Origin: an uncultured Actinomycetes bacterium
GTDB taxonomy: Bacteria; Actinomycetota; Coriobacteriia; Coriobacteriales; Atopobiaceae
NCBI GenBank assembly: GCA_900314645.1
Contig: OMWB01000012.1
Span: 1 to 64,000 of the forward strand
Length of the DNA: 64,000 nt
Reading direction: 5' to 3'
Made by a program: the position numbers and the translations under genes. This document shows positions 49,839 to 58,815 of the stretch, piece by piece. The notes beneath the pieces were generated by a model, which worked only from the letters and a program-made list of their open reading frames with translations, was not told where the DNA came from and ran no database searches. Position 1 is the first letter of the stretch, and each line of letters starts with the position of its first letter.

Positions 49839-51170
49839 ATGGAAACTCTGTTCTCAAACATAGAGCGCTACCAGCGCAAGACCAACGCCCCGCTTGCAGT
49901 GCGCATGCGGCCCCAGACGCTTGACGGCTTTGTGGGCCAGGAGCAGGCGGTGGGCGAGGGCTCGTGGCTGCGGAGGGCCATCGAGCGCGACGCGCTCTCG
50001 TCCGTCATTCTGTACGGCCCCGCCGGCACCGGAAAGACGACGCTGGCGCGCATCATCGCCAACACCACGCATGCGGAGTTTGTCGAGGTCTCGGCCGTCA
50101 CGGGCACGGTCAAGGACCTGCGGCGCGAGACTGAGGCGGCCGAGAGTCGGCTTTTGCAGTCGGGCCGCCGCACCATCCTCTTCGTGGACGAGATTCACCG
50201 CTTCAACCGATCTCAGCAGGATGCGCTGCTCCATGCGGTGGAGGACCGGGTGGTGGTCCTCATTGGCGCCACCACCGAGAACCCGTACTTCGAGGTCAAC
50301 TCCGCGCTGATCAGCCGTTCTCGCGTGATAGAGCTGACGCATTTGGATGACGATTCCGTGCGGCAGCTCGTGTTGCGAGCGATTGATGACCCAGACGGGT
50401 TGGCTGGTGCGTTTACGCTGGACGAGGATGCGCTTGAAGACATCGTGATGCTGGCTGGGGGAGACGGCCGTGCGGCATTGACGTCGCTTGAGCTGGCGAG
50501 CCAGATGGCACTGCCTCCGGTTGGGGAGCCACAGCCCACGGCCGCGGCGCCAGTGGCCATCACGGTGGAGCACGTGCGTGAGGCAAATCCCAGGCGCGGG
50601 CTCACCTACGACAAGTCTGGCGATATGCATTACGACGTCATCTCGGCGTTCATCAAGAGCATGCGAGGGTCGGACCCCGATGCGGCGCTGTACTGGCTGG
50701 CCCGCATGATCGACGCAGGGGAGGATCCCAAGTTCATCGCGCGTCGCATCTTCATCTTGGCGAGCGAGGACATTGGCAACGCCGATCCACAGGCGCTCCT
50801 GGTGGCGGAGGCGGCGTTCAAGGCCACCGAGGTCATTGGCTATCCCGAGTGCTCCATCAACTTGGCGCAGGCAGTGACCTACATGTGCCTGGCCCCCAAG
50901 AGCAATGCGAGTTACATGGGTCTGGCGCGCGCACAGGAGGAAGTGCGCAGCGGTCCTGCGCGCGAAGTGCCTAATCACCTCCGCGATCGCCACCGTCCCG
51001 GTTCTGAATCGTACGGGCCCTACCAGTATCCGCACGACTTCCCTGGTGGGTGGGTTGACCAGCAGTATCTGCCGGACGGCCTCGATCGTGGGGCGTTCTA
51101 TGAGCCTGGCCCACGTGGCTGGGAGGCATGGCGGACCGAAGCCATCGGGCGTGACCGCGCGGGGGAGTAA
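49839..51170 (+). CDS. rarA: Replication-associated recombination protein A (MgsA/RarA AAA+ ATPase)
   Basis: The protein has 443 residues from ATG 49839; ATG 49830 is equally possible. The N-terminus METLFSNIERYQR precedes PLAVRMRPQTLDGFVGQEQA. AAA+ motifs follow: Walker A LYGPAGTGKTTLARI, Walker B ILFVDEIHRFNRSQQDALL, sensor-1 IGATTENPYFEVNSALISR. The C-terminal MgsA domain has RGLTYDKSGDMHYDVISAFI and KSMRGSDPDAALYWLARMID. RarA acts at stalled replication forks. No Shine-Dalgarno sequence is visible; TACAAT (49826-49831) lies 7 bases before ATG 49839, so the mRNA may be leaderless. Confidence 0.95.
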   Translation: METLFSNIERYQRKTNAPLAVRMRPQTLDGFVGQEQAVGEGSWLRRAIERDALSSVILYGPAGTGKTTLARIIANTTHAEFVEVSAVTGTVKDLRRETEAAESRLLQSGRRTILFVDEIHRFNRSQQDALLHAVEDRVVVLIGATTENPYFEVNSALISRSRVIELTHLDDDSVRQLVLRAIDDPDGLAGAFTLDEDALEDIVMLAGGDGRAALTSLELASQMALPPVGEPQPTAAAPVAITVEHVREANPRRGLTYDKSGDMHYDVISAFIKSMRGSDPDAALYWLARMIDAGEDPKFIARRIFILASEDIGNADPQALLVAEAAFKATEVIGYPECSINLAQAVTYMCLAPKSNASYMGLARAQEEVRSGPAREVPNHLRDRHRPGSESYGPYQYPHDFPGGWVDQQYLPDGLDRGAFYEPGPRGWEAWRTEAIGRDRAGE

Positions 51171-51200
51171 GCCCCAAAGCGATTCTTGACACTGGGAGCC

Positions 51201-51833
51201 CTAGACGAGCTCTCCGGACGCCTGGTACCAGAACACGGTGCCCCTGATGTCGAGCTGCTCCACGTCTACCACGATGTCCTCTTGGTCGGCCTCGTAGCTC
51301 TCGGCTGAGAGCAGCGCCTTGGTGGAACCCAGGTGCAGGCGGCGTACCGCCAGCTCGGCCTTGTCACCCAACATGACCTTCGCTAGTACGATGGCCCCGT
51401 TTGTGGGCTGTATCTGCGGGTCAACAAAGGCAAGGCAGCCGGCGGGCAGTACGCGCGACATGGACGAGTCCATCTCGATGGCGTAGGCGTCAGGGTGCTC
51501 ACTCCAGAGGATGTCGCTGACGTAGGGGATAGCTGCGAGGGACGCCCTAGCTGGCGCTGCGCCTTCCGCCTGTGGATGAACCTCCGTGGAGCCTGCGACC
51601 ATATGGGCATGAAGCTGGGCCGCAAGCCCTTTGTACTCGGAGCGTAGGTCATCCATCGAGAGTCCATAGTGCTCACGCAGCAGGGCAAGGTTGCGCTCAC
51701 GGACAGACTCGATGGTGCCGTTCTCCCACTTGTTGACGGTTTCCCGCGATACGTGGACGGCCGCGGCAAGCTCCTGTTGCGTGATGCCCTTCAGTTCGCG
51801 CAAAGCACGTATGTTGTCCCCCACGATGCTCAT
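51201..51833 (-). CDS. XRE regulator with a LexA/S24-like C-terminal domain lacking the catalytic lysine
   Basis: The protein has 210 residues from ATG 51833 (GGAGGGG 5 nt upstream). The HTH spans 7-60: IRALRELKGITQQELAAAVH, VSRETVNKWENG. The C-terminal domain (about 100-210) follows the S24 layout: EMDSSMSRVLPAGCLAFVDP (Ser at S124) and ELAVRRLHLG, where the catalytic Lys of active S24 peptidases is Arg. Self-cleavage is therefore unlikely; the domain may bind a ligand or dimerise. An inverted repeat (AACATCACAT...ATGTGATGTT) lies just upstream of its own start, and a copy of one arm lies before the kinase operon, suggesting autoregulation and control of that operon. Confidence 0.82.
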   Translation of the reverse strand: MSIVGDNIRALRELKGITQQELAAAVHVSRETVNKWENGTIESVRERNLALLREHYGLSMDDLRSEYKGLAAQLHAHMVAGSTEVHPQAEGAAPARASLAAIPYVSDILWSEHPDAYAIEMDSSMSRVLPAGCLAFVDPQIQPTNGAIVLAKVMLGDKAELAVRRLHLGSTKALLSAESYEADQEDIVVDVEQLDIRGTVFWYQASGELV

Positions 51834-51857
51834 GAAGCCCCTCCAGACCTGAATCAA

Positions 51858-51887
51858 AACATCACATCAAGTATAGCATGTGATGTT
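51858..51887. promoter_or_regulatory. Operator-like inverted repeat upstream of the XRE/S24 gene
   Basis: AACATCACAT (51858-51867) and ATGTGATGTT (51878-51887) are perfect 10-bp arms separated by 10 bases, 25 bases before the regulator's start codon. The site is a likely autoregulatory operator. Confidence 0.75.
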
Positions 51888-52007
51888 ATGGTGTGAATAG
51901 CAAGTAGATGCTGCATCCCATTCTACGTCATAAGGAGGGAGTATCAAGAACAATTCTCGCTCGAGTGAGAACTTGTCTGCCTTTGTACGGAAATGTACGT
52001 GAATTTA

Positions 52008-52039
52008 AACATCACATTTGCGTCACCATGCGCTATGAT
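52008..52039 (+). promoter_or_regulatory. Half-operator AACATCACAT plus -10 element of the kinase operon
   Basis: The same 10-mer, AACATCACAT, occurs at 52008-52017, in the -35 region of TATGAT (52034-52039). This places the XRE/S24 regulator's site at the putative kinase-operon promoter. The DNA between 51888 and 52007 shows nothing else I can assign. Confidence 0.55.
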
Positions 52040-52080
52040 AGCGCTCTCACCAACGCAGCCTAACCGTTCTCATACACAGA

Positions 52081-52107
52081 GCCAGCGCTCATAGCGCTGG
52101 CTTGTTT
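52081..52107 (+). terminator. Hairpin with T-run in the leader of the kinase operon
   Basis: A perfect 9-bp stem (GCCAGCGCT, loop CAT, AGCGCTGGC) is followed by TTGTTTC, between the putative promoter (TATGAT 52034) and the kinase start (52138). It could be an attenuator, or end a ~60-nt small RNA. Nothing else in 51888-52137 explains it. Confidence 0.6.
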
Positions 52108-52137
52108 CATCGGCTCGCAATAGAGGGACGAAGTTGC

Positions 52138-54069
52138 ATGGCAGAGAAGGGCATCGGCAGGGTCATTGACAACAAGTACGAGCTTATTGCCGCCCTTGGC
52201 AAAGGCGGCATGTCAATCGTGTGGCTCGCGCGCGATCAGCGCCTTGACAAGCTGTGGGCAATCAAAGAGGTCAAGCCCAACGCTGTGGGCGCGCAGGGGA
52301 AGGCCAGCCGCCAAGCGGTGGTTGACGAGGCAAACTTCATGAAGCGGCTCGATCATCCCGCGATTCCTCGCGTGGTGGACATCATTGATGACGGGCAGAC
52401 GGTCTTCGTGGTGATGGACTATGTCAATGGGTGCGCGCTTTCGCGCATGCTTCGCCAACAAGGAGAGCCCTTCAGCCAGGAGGACGTGATTAATTGGGGT
52501 ATCCAACTCTGTGATGTCTTGGGCTACCTGCACAGCCTGACCCCGCCCGTCATCTATCGCGACATGAAGCCAGGCAACGTCATTCTGCGCGATGACGGGA
52601 CGGTCAAGCTCATCGACTTCGGCATCGCCTGCGAGCTGTTGCCCAATGCGGCCGCGGATGGCCGGCGCATAGGATCTCCTGGTTATTCGGCGCCAGAGCA
52701 GATAGAACCGGAAACGCACGAATCCGTGCCAACTGACACGCGAGCTGATATCTACGCCCTGGGAACCACGCTGTACGCGCTGGCGACCGGCATCACCCCG
52801 CGCCGTGTGGTGGAAGAAGACGGAACGAAGCGCGTCGCTTTTGACCTCAGGCCACTTCGCGAGGTCAACCCCGCCCTATCTGAGGGTCTTGAGCGGGTTA
52901 TTGCACGCGCTACGAGGCTTGACCCTACCCAGCGATACCAAACCATCGAGGAGATGCGTCATGACCTCATGCACCACGAAGAGCTCACGCAGGCGTATCG
53001 CGTCGCACAGCAGCGCAAGGTTGACATCTTTTGGGCACGGGTGCGAGCTGCGTGTGTCGTGCTGGCGGCTAGCGCTGCCTGCATAGTGGGCGGGATGGTG
53101 CTGAGAAACGCCTCGTATGACGAACTCATGCACCGGGCAAGCATTGCCAGTACCGAGGAAGTCCGGGTGGTTTCTGACGGGGCTTCCCGTGCGGTGGTGG
53201 GCGGTGCGGACGCCTCGGAGGCGGAGGAGGGCTATGCGCATGCCATCGAGGTCGCGCCTTCGCGCTTTGATGCATACGCGCGGTTGCTTGAGGTGTACAA
53301 GGCTGACGGTGTCTTCACGCCCACCGAGGCGCGTCGCTTTGCGCGTCTTTGGCAGACGAACGGCCAGAGGCTCGTGGGTACCAGCCGCTATGCACGCCTG
53401 TGCTACGACGTGGGCATTCTGTACCTATGCTATTACGACTACCTTGGCATCAAAGGCAAGGCTGATGAGCTGTCGATGCCTGCTGTCACAGGCCAAGGCG
53501 CCGTGGTGAATGCCACGCAAGCCAGCGTCTGGTTTGAGCGGGCGCTTGAAGCGTGTTGCCCGGACGAGGGGGATTACGCCGGGCTTGAGGTGGACGAGCA
53601 GGTGAATGAGTACGCCGCGGTGCAGGTGTACCACACTATCGCCTGCTTCCATACGGCCTTTTCTCAAGCGAGTCGCGAAGGCCGTGACGTCACGGTGCGT
53701 TCCCAAGCGTTTTGGGATGCCTTGCGACAGGTGATATGCGCGGACGGAGATGCTCGGCCGCTCGTGGAAGAGGCTGAGCCCATCGTCCAACTGCGGCTCT
53801 ACCAGGTGGCCTTCGAGTCCATCGCAAGCCCCACGTATCTCTCCGGGTTTTTGCGTGCTGGCGTGGACGAGCAGGACGTCATGAGCATGCTTGAGACCAT
53901 CAAGGGCGCGACTGACACCCTCGGTAGCTTTGTCGCGACAAACCCTTCGGCGTCCGAGGCCATCTATCGCGAGATCGAGGACGGCTTTGATGCGGCCAAG
54001 CAAAACGTGCAGCGCATCTACAACGGACCGGTGGCGAAACAGTTGGCAGGCGCGAGGGGAGGGCGATGA
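52138..54069 (+). CDS. Transmembrane serine/threonine protein kinase
   Basis: The protein has 643 residues. Kinase domain (1-~280): glycine loop LGKGGMSIVW, VAIK-type lysine in WAIKEVK (K43), catalytic loop VIYRDMKPGNVIL (Tyr in place of the HRD His), DFG in LIDFGIACEL and the activation segment GSPGYSAPEQ. A membrane segment follows (CVVLAASAACIVGGMVL, near 305-322), then a ~320-residue outside region that is helical and tetratricopeptide-like (YAHAIEVAPSRFDAYARLLE). No PASTA repeats, so the outside sensor differs from PknB. The operon continues with a small membrane protein, a giant Ig-like protein and an FHA protein, the last a likely reader of its phosphorylation. Confidence 0.92.
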   Translation: MAEKGIGRVIDNKYELIAALGKGGMSIVWLARDQRLDKLWAIKEVKPNAVGAQGKASRQAVVDEANFMKRLDHPAIPRVVDIIDDGQTVFVVMDYVNGCALSRMLRQQGEPFSQEDVINWGIQLCDVLGYLHSLTPPVIYRDMKPGNVILRDDGTVKLIDFGIACELLPNAAADGRRIGSPGYSAPEQIEPETHESVPTDTRADIYALGTTLYALATGITPRRVVEEDGTKRVAFDLRPLREVNPALSEGLERVIARATRLDPTQRYQTIEEMRHDLMHHEELTQAYRVAQQRKVDIFWARVRAACVVLAASAACIVGGMVLRNASYDELMHRASIASTEEVRVVSDGASRAVVGGADASEAEEGYAHAIEVAPSRFDAYARLLEVYKADGVFTPTEARRFARLWQTNGQRLVGTSRYARLCYDVGILYLCYYDYLGIKGKADELSMPAVTGQGAVVNATQASVWFERALEACCPDEGDYAGLEVDEQVNEYAAVQVYHTIACFHTAFSQASREGRDVTVRSQAFWDALRQVICADGDARPLVEEAEPIVQLRLYQVAFESIASPTYLSGFLRAGVDEQDVMSMLETIKGATDTLGSFVATNPSASEAIYREIEDGFDAAKQNVQRIYNGPVAKQLAGARGGR

Positions 54070-54070
54070 C

Positions 54071-54274
54071 ATGGCCGTGTGGAGGGCGGTGGTTTCTCTC
54101 GGGGTTGGGTTGTTTGCGGTGGCTGTCGCATTGGCTGTTTGGGCCACGTATACCTTCGTGGCCCTCGACGTGCGCGCTGCCATGGACTGCCTTGCGGAGA
54201 GGAGGCGTGCGGACGGGACGTGTTGTCACGCTGACGAGGGGGTGATGAGTGATGAGGTGCATACCATTGCGTAG
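54071..54274 (+). CDS. 67-residue single-pass membrane protein in the kinase operon
   Basis: ATG 54071 lies 1 base after the kinase stop, with GAGGGGAGGGCG upstream; the stop overlaps the next gene by 23 bases. One membrane segment (VVSLGVGLFAVAVALAVWAT, about 6-25) is followed by a short Cys-containing tail (DGTCCHADEG). It matches no family I know. Its tight place between the kinase and the Ig-like gene argues for a real, co-translated gene, perhaps a kinase subunit. Confidence 0.6.
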   Translation: MAVWRAVVSLGVGLFAVAVALAVWATYTFVALDVRAAMDCLAERRRADGTCCHADEGVMSDEVHTIA

Positions 54275-57200
54275 CCAGTCGAGGCCAAGCGCCAAGGGCA
54301 TGTGGAAGCGTTCGGGAAGGGCGCTGACCAAAAGTGCGCTCTACGCGTTGCTTGTCGTGGCGCTCGTCAGTGCGTCGGCGCGGTTTGTCTTTGCAACGGA
54401 AGGCGATGACGCCCTGCCTGAGACGGGAGACAACGATGGGGAGCTCGTGCAGGCAGACACTCGGGCCCCCGAGATAAAGAGCGTCTACGTCACAGCTAAT
54501 CCTCTGCCAGCAGGCAATGCGGATGAGACGGGAGAGCTCTTCTTCGGTGCGGACGGCACGGCCGTGATTCTCGAAATCGAGGACACAGGCTGCGGGTTGG
54601 TGGATTCAGAGGGCAACGTACTAGTCGCCCTGGAAGATCCCGCTGGCGCCTACCTCGAGGCTGACGTCACACAAAGCGATGGCGGTTTTGCCACGGTCAC
54701 CATCCCGCTCAAGGAGGGCGTGCCCTTTGACGCGTCCGTTCTCGTGACGGTGAGCGACGCTGTGGGCAACGCGCGTAGGTGGTCGCTTGCTCGGGAGGGT
54801 GACGTCGTCGAGGGTGGTGTGTCGGAGGTTGCCGAAAACGAACCGTTGAGGCTTCCCAACAAGGAAGATGTGGTTACGCCCGCGCATCCATCGTGCTTGC
54901 TTCTCGATACCATCGCTCCGGAATTTGAGCTTTCGGGAGCATCCGATGGCTCGTGCTTTGGAGGGGCGGCCGAGCTGGGGCTGAGCATTGTCGAAGAAAG
55001 CTTGGGCCGTCTTGTCGAGCTCGATCCAGAGCGCGACGTGCTTACCATCTTCCGGCGTGGCGAGGGGAACGAGCCAGACCTTCCCGTGAAGACCTATACC
55101 GTCAGCGATGTGGCGACAGACGGAACGCTCGCCTTTGACCTCAGCGACTATGGTGATGGCTGCTATGACATCGTTGGTTCCCTTACGGACCTTGCGGGCA
55201 ATACCGGCGAGGCGGGCCTTTTGGGTGTCACCGTGGATACGGTTGCTCCTGTCGTCAGCGTGACCTTTGACAACAATCATGCGGTGGGCGGTCGGTACTT
55301 TGATGCGCCGCGTACAGCTACGTTGTTGGTCTTGGACCGTAGCTTTGATGCCGAGCGGTCGGTCGTCGAGCTTAACGCTTCCGAATGGTCTGACCCACAA
55401 CCCTCGGTTCAGGGGTGGGAGCAAGACCAGCTGAACCCCGAACTCTGGACAACCACGATTCCCTTCATCTCAGACGGCACCTATTCGCTTGCCGTGACGG
55501 CACAAGACAGGGCGGGCAATGCCGCCGAGCGTCTGGTGGTTGACGAGTTTGTTATCGATACGACGTGTCCTCAGGTGGCCATCGAGCGTGATGGGGAAGA
55601 CTTCGACAAGGTGCTGGAAGCACAGGCGGTTTCGTTTGAGGATGTCCTCTACGTTAATGCCCCGCAAGCCATCACCATCATGGTCACTGACCGCAACCTC
55701 GACATGCAGGACACAACGGTCATGATTGACGGCGATGCCGTTGAGGAGCGTGCGTGGTCTCAGCAACAGCTCGGCCACGGCGAGACGATGTATACCTGTA
55801 CCTATACCTACGGCGAAACGTCCGATGCGGGCAGCTCAAAGGAGGGGCTGAGCCAAACTCCTGACGTTCGCGTGATTGACCGCGCCGGCAACGAGAGCGT
55901 TCACCACGCCAGGCCCTTCGTGGTTGATCTGAGCGCTCCAGGGATAATGAGCGTGACGGTAGACGCGAGGCCTACCTCCTCCGGTGTTGATGATGCCTCT
56001 GGGGGCGATCCGGTCCAGTTCTACAACGAGAGGGCAACGATGACCTTTGCCGTCTCGGATGCTCACCGACTTGAGAAGATTGAGCTGTGTGACCCATCAG
56101 GTGGCTTCTATGTGGGGACCTCTCACACCAAGCGAGGCGCCTATAAGGGTTCCTATGCCTTAGAGCTTGTCGACGGTGCTGGCCAGGAACTGGACACGGT
56201 GTTTGATCGTGATATCTACCTGCTGGTTACTGACGTGGCAGGCAATGCGCGGGTGTGGTCGATGGGCCGTGACGCGGCTATCACGGGCTCCGGCGAGGCG
56301 GATTCCACGCATGTCGTGACTATCAATGACGATGGCGCACATCCCTTTTCCCTTATCAAGGACGTGACGGCACCAGTGGTCGAGCTCTCTGGAGTGGTGG
56401 CTGGCTCGTACTACAACGCCGCACAGACCGTCCAGGCTCTCATTGATGAGCTCAACTTTTCATACCTACAACGTTTTGACGACGGCCGAGCCGTGCTACG
56501 CATAACCAAGCAGGAGGGTGATGAAGGACGTGCCACATCCGTCCTCGAGGTTCCAGCGTCGCGGTTTGAGGGCCTTGGGATGCAGTGGCTCTGGCAGGAA
56601 ACCCTTACGTCCGACGGTCACTATGTGGTAGAGGCGAGCTTTAACGACTTCGCCAACAACGCCTCGAATGTCGAGCGCATCGGCGAGTTCACCATTGACA
56701 TGACGCCTCCTTGGATTGAGCTGGCGTTTGATAGCGATGACGCGCGTAACGGCAGCTACTACAACGCTGCACGTACGGCCACTATCACGGTGGTGGAGCA
56801 TAACTTCGACGAGAGGCTCATCAGCATCCAGACCACGGGCGTCGTTGGGAGCTGGGCATCTGAGGGCGACACGCACGTGTGCACCGTGTTCTTTGGCGAA
56901 GGGGACCGTCATACCCTGACGGTCTCTGGAGTCGACCGAGCTGGTAACGAGGCCGAGCCCGTCACGGTCCAACCATTCACCATTGACCTCACGCCGCCAA
57001 GCATCACCATGGGCGGGGTGGCCCAGCGTCTGGGCGATGCAGTCGAGGATGATACTTCTGAGGGCATCCTTCAATCGGGATGCGCCTACAACGGAGTGGT
57101 CGCCCCGCGCATCGTGCTCGAGGACGAGACGGCCCTTGAGGACCTGGGCACTTCGTTTACCTTGACGGGCAACAAGCTGGGTGACGTGAGCGATCGCTTT

Positions 57201-58223
57201 GGGTTTGAGCGGCTCACGGATTCCGACGTGGAGGTCATCCAGTTTGCCGATATCGGTCTTGTGGGAGCCGACAGATCCTATGACGTCGACGCTGATGATA
57301 TCTATACGCTGAGTGCCCACGCACGCGACCTGGCGGGCAATGAGGCCGAGGAATCCATCACCTTTTCGGTCAACCGGTTCGGATCAAACTACCTTGTGTC
57401 GGTCGAAGAGGGCGGACAGCAGGTCAACCTTTCTGCTGAGCCTATCCTCAACGAGGCGCCCACCATCACCGTGCACGAGATCAATGTCTCGGGTATTCAG
57501 CTGGAAGGCGACCGTCATGTCACAAAGGAATACGCCAATGTGACGAGCGAAATCGAGCGGGACGACGATGGATCCTCGGAAGGATATCGACTCGATGCCC
57601 TTGACCGTGGTCAAACTGACTATGGTTGGGCCGAGTACATCTACACCATACGAAGCGAGAACTTTGGCATGGGAAGCAGCTCTGATTCCGGTGATGGTGG
57701 TCAGGGTGTCTATCGGGTGAACGTCGCCTCCGACGATGCCGCCTCTAACTACAACAGCACCGCGAGCTATTGGGCGTCCGACGAAGAGCGCGCTGAGGCG
57801 GTAGCCAAAGTGGGTACGGCTGAGTTTACGCTTGATGAGGTGCCACCCGTCATCGACGAGGTCAATCTGCCTGTGCCCGTCGCGTCGGGCGGCGCGTACC
57901 ACGCATCGTTTCATGTGAGCGATGCCATTACCAAAGGTATACGCGTGGAGGTGCTTGTTGACGGAGAGCCTGTTGCCGTGACGCATGAGGGCGACCGTGT
58001 TGGCACAGGAGACTATGTGGGAGAGGGGTCGTTTGGCTTTACCGTTCCCGCCCGTTCCTTCGCGGCGCGCACGGTGGTCATCAGGGTAAGCGACTATGCA
58101 GGGCGCAGTGATGAGGTTCGAAGAGGTGGCTTTGTCGTGACCACATGCATCCCCGAGGCTATCTCGGCGCTGGGGCTTGTCGTCGCGCTTGTGTGCATAG
58201 GAAGAGGTGGCAAACATGCCTGA
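54252..58223 (+). CDS. Giant Ig-like-repeat surface protein of the kinase operon
   Basis: The protein has 1,323 residues from ATG 54252 (GTG 54249 just before). It has a signal-like segment (LYALLVVALVSASARFVFA, about 30-48) and a C-terminal membrane anchor (ISALGLVVALVCIGRGG). Between them are about ten Ig-like repeats, each with T-P/A-P at the start and a DLAGN/DRAGN motif in the strand (LTDLAGNTGEAGLLGVTVDT; FNDFANNASNVERIGEFTID). This is typical of bacterial Ig-like (Big) adhesins. No LPXTG motif is seen; the terminal membrane segment anchors it. It probably displays the protein on the cell surface. Its last 8 bases overlap the FHA gene. Confidence 0.85.
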   Translation: MRCIPLRSQSRPSAKGMWKRSGRALTKSALYALLVVALVSASARFVFATEGDDALPETGDNDGELVQADTRAPEIKSVYVTANPLPAGNADETGELFFGADGTAVILEIEDTGCGLVDSEGNVLVALEDPAGAYLEADVTQSDGGFATVTIPLKEGVPFDASVLVTVSDAVGNARRWSLAREGDVVEGGVSEVAENEPLRLPNKEDVVTPAHPSCLLLDTIAPEFELSGASDGSCFGGAAELGLSIVEESLGRLVELDPERDVLTIFRRGEGNEPDLPVKTYTVSDVATDGTLAFDLSDYGDGCYDIVGSLTDLAGNTGEAGLLGVTVDTVAPVVSVTFDNNHAVGGRYFDAPRTATLLVLDRSFDAERSVVELNASEWSDPQPSVQGWEQDQLNPELWTTTIPFISDGTYSLAVTAQDRAGNAAERLVVDEFVIDTTCPQVAIERDGEDFDKVLEAQAVSFEDVLYVNAPQAITIMVTDRNLDMQDTTVMIDGDAVEERAWSQQQLGHGETMYTCTYTYGETSDAGSSKEGLSQTPDVRVIDRAGNESVHHARPFVVDLSAPGIMSVTVDARPTSSGVDDASGGDPVQFYNERATMTFAVSDAHRLEKIELCDPSGGFYVGTSHTKRGAYKGSYALELVDGAGQELDTVFDRDIYLLVTDVAGNARVWSMGRDAAITGSGEADSTHVVTINDDGAHPFSLIKDVTAPVVELSGVVAGSYYNAAQTVQALIDELNFSYLQRFDDGRAVLRITKQEGDEGRATSVLEVPASRFEGLGMQWLWQETLTSDGHYVVEASFNDFANNASNVERIGEFTIDMTPPWIELAFDSDDARNGSYYNAARTATITVVEHNFDERLISIQTTGVVGSWASEGDTHVCTVFFGEGDRHTLTVSGVDRAGNEAEPVTVQPFTIDLTPPSITMGGVAQRLGDAVEDDTSEGILQSGCAYNGVVAPRIVLEDETALEDLGTSFTLTGNKLGDVSDRFGFERLTDSDVEVIQFADIGLVGADRSYDVDADDIYTLSAHARDLAGNEAEESITFSVNRFGSNYLVSVEEGGQQVNLSAEPILNEAPTITVHEINVSGIQLEGDRHVTKEYANVTSEIERDDDGSSEGYRLDALDRGQTDYGWAEYIYTIRSENFGMGSSSDSGDGGQGVYRVNVASDDAASNYNSTASYWASDEERAEAVAKVGTAEFTLDEVPPVIDEVNLPVPVASGGAYHASFHVSDAITKGIRVEVLVDGEPVAVTHEGDRVGTGDYVGEGSFGFTVPARSFAARTVVIRVSDYAGRSDEVRRGGFVVTTCIPEAISALGLVVALVCIGRGGKHA

Positions 58224-58728
58224 GGAGAGAGGGAAGCACATGGAACTGGGCACGCAGGGACTCAAGACGATGACTGCTCGGCAAGGTGGGTACGTCGTGG
58301 ATGACACCGCGTCGTTTGACGGCTCCCCAGAGGAGTGGTCCTGGCCTTTGCTGGGGGAAGTCTCAGAGGATGACTGCTACACCATGGTGATAGATGACGA
58401 CGACCCAGACGCCCCCACATTCGTGTTCGTAAACGAGCCGGTGCTCACCCTTACGCGTCTGAGTAACGATGAGACCATCCAGCTGGAGCTTCCAGCGCTG
58501 ATAGGCAGGGGGACCAAAGCCACGGCTCGTGTCTCGGGCAACCGTGCCATCAGCCGGGTGCATGCGCGTATCACGCATGGAGAGGAGCGCTACCTCTTGG
58601 AAGACAACGATTCGTCCAACGGTACGTTCGTGGACGAGGTGCGTCTAGAACCCCATGACACCGTTTGCTTGGAAGACGGCATGGTGTTTCGTCTTGCGGA
58701 CGAGGACTTTGCGTTTCACGTTACGTAA
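58216..58728 (+). CDS. FHA-domain protein, likely reader of the kinase operon
   Basis: The protein has 170 residues from ATG 58216 (ATGCCTGA overlaps the upstream stop; a GTG at 58207 is the alternative). The N-terminal ~85 residues are acidic and unrecognised. The C-terminal FHA domain has the phosphothreonine-binding loops: ALIGRGTKATARVSGNRAIS, R-V-H-A-R and LLEDNDSSNGTFVDEVRL. FHA domains bind phosphothreonine. Placed last in an operon that starts with a Ser/Thr kinase, it probably reads that kinase's autophosphorylation or substrates. It is cytosolic, without membrane segments. Confidence 0.9.
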   Translation: MPEERGKHMELGTQGLKTMTARQGGYVVDDTASFDGSPEEWSWPLLGEVSEDDCYTMVIDDDDPDAPTFVFVNEPVLTLTRLSNDETIQLELPALIGRGTKATARVSGNRAISRVHARITHGEERYLLEDNDSSNGTFVDEVRLEPHDTVCLEDGMVFRLADEDFAFHVT

Positions 58729-58768
58729 TTGCGAGGTGCCTAGGCGTTAGAGGCACAGTGTCCCACCG

Positions 58769-58774
58769 TATAAT
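58769..58774 (+). promoter_or_regulatory. -10 element of the Big2/cell-wall-binding gene
   Basis: Perfect TATAAT lies 42 bases before the start of the surface protein gene. A weak -35 (TTAGAG, 58747-58752) sits 16 bases upstream. Confidence 0.55.
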
Positions 58775-58815
58775 GGGCCATCAAAGAGGCATTATTCTGG
58801 CTGCTTGGAGGAATC

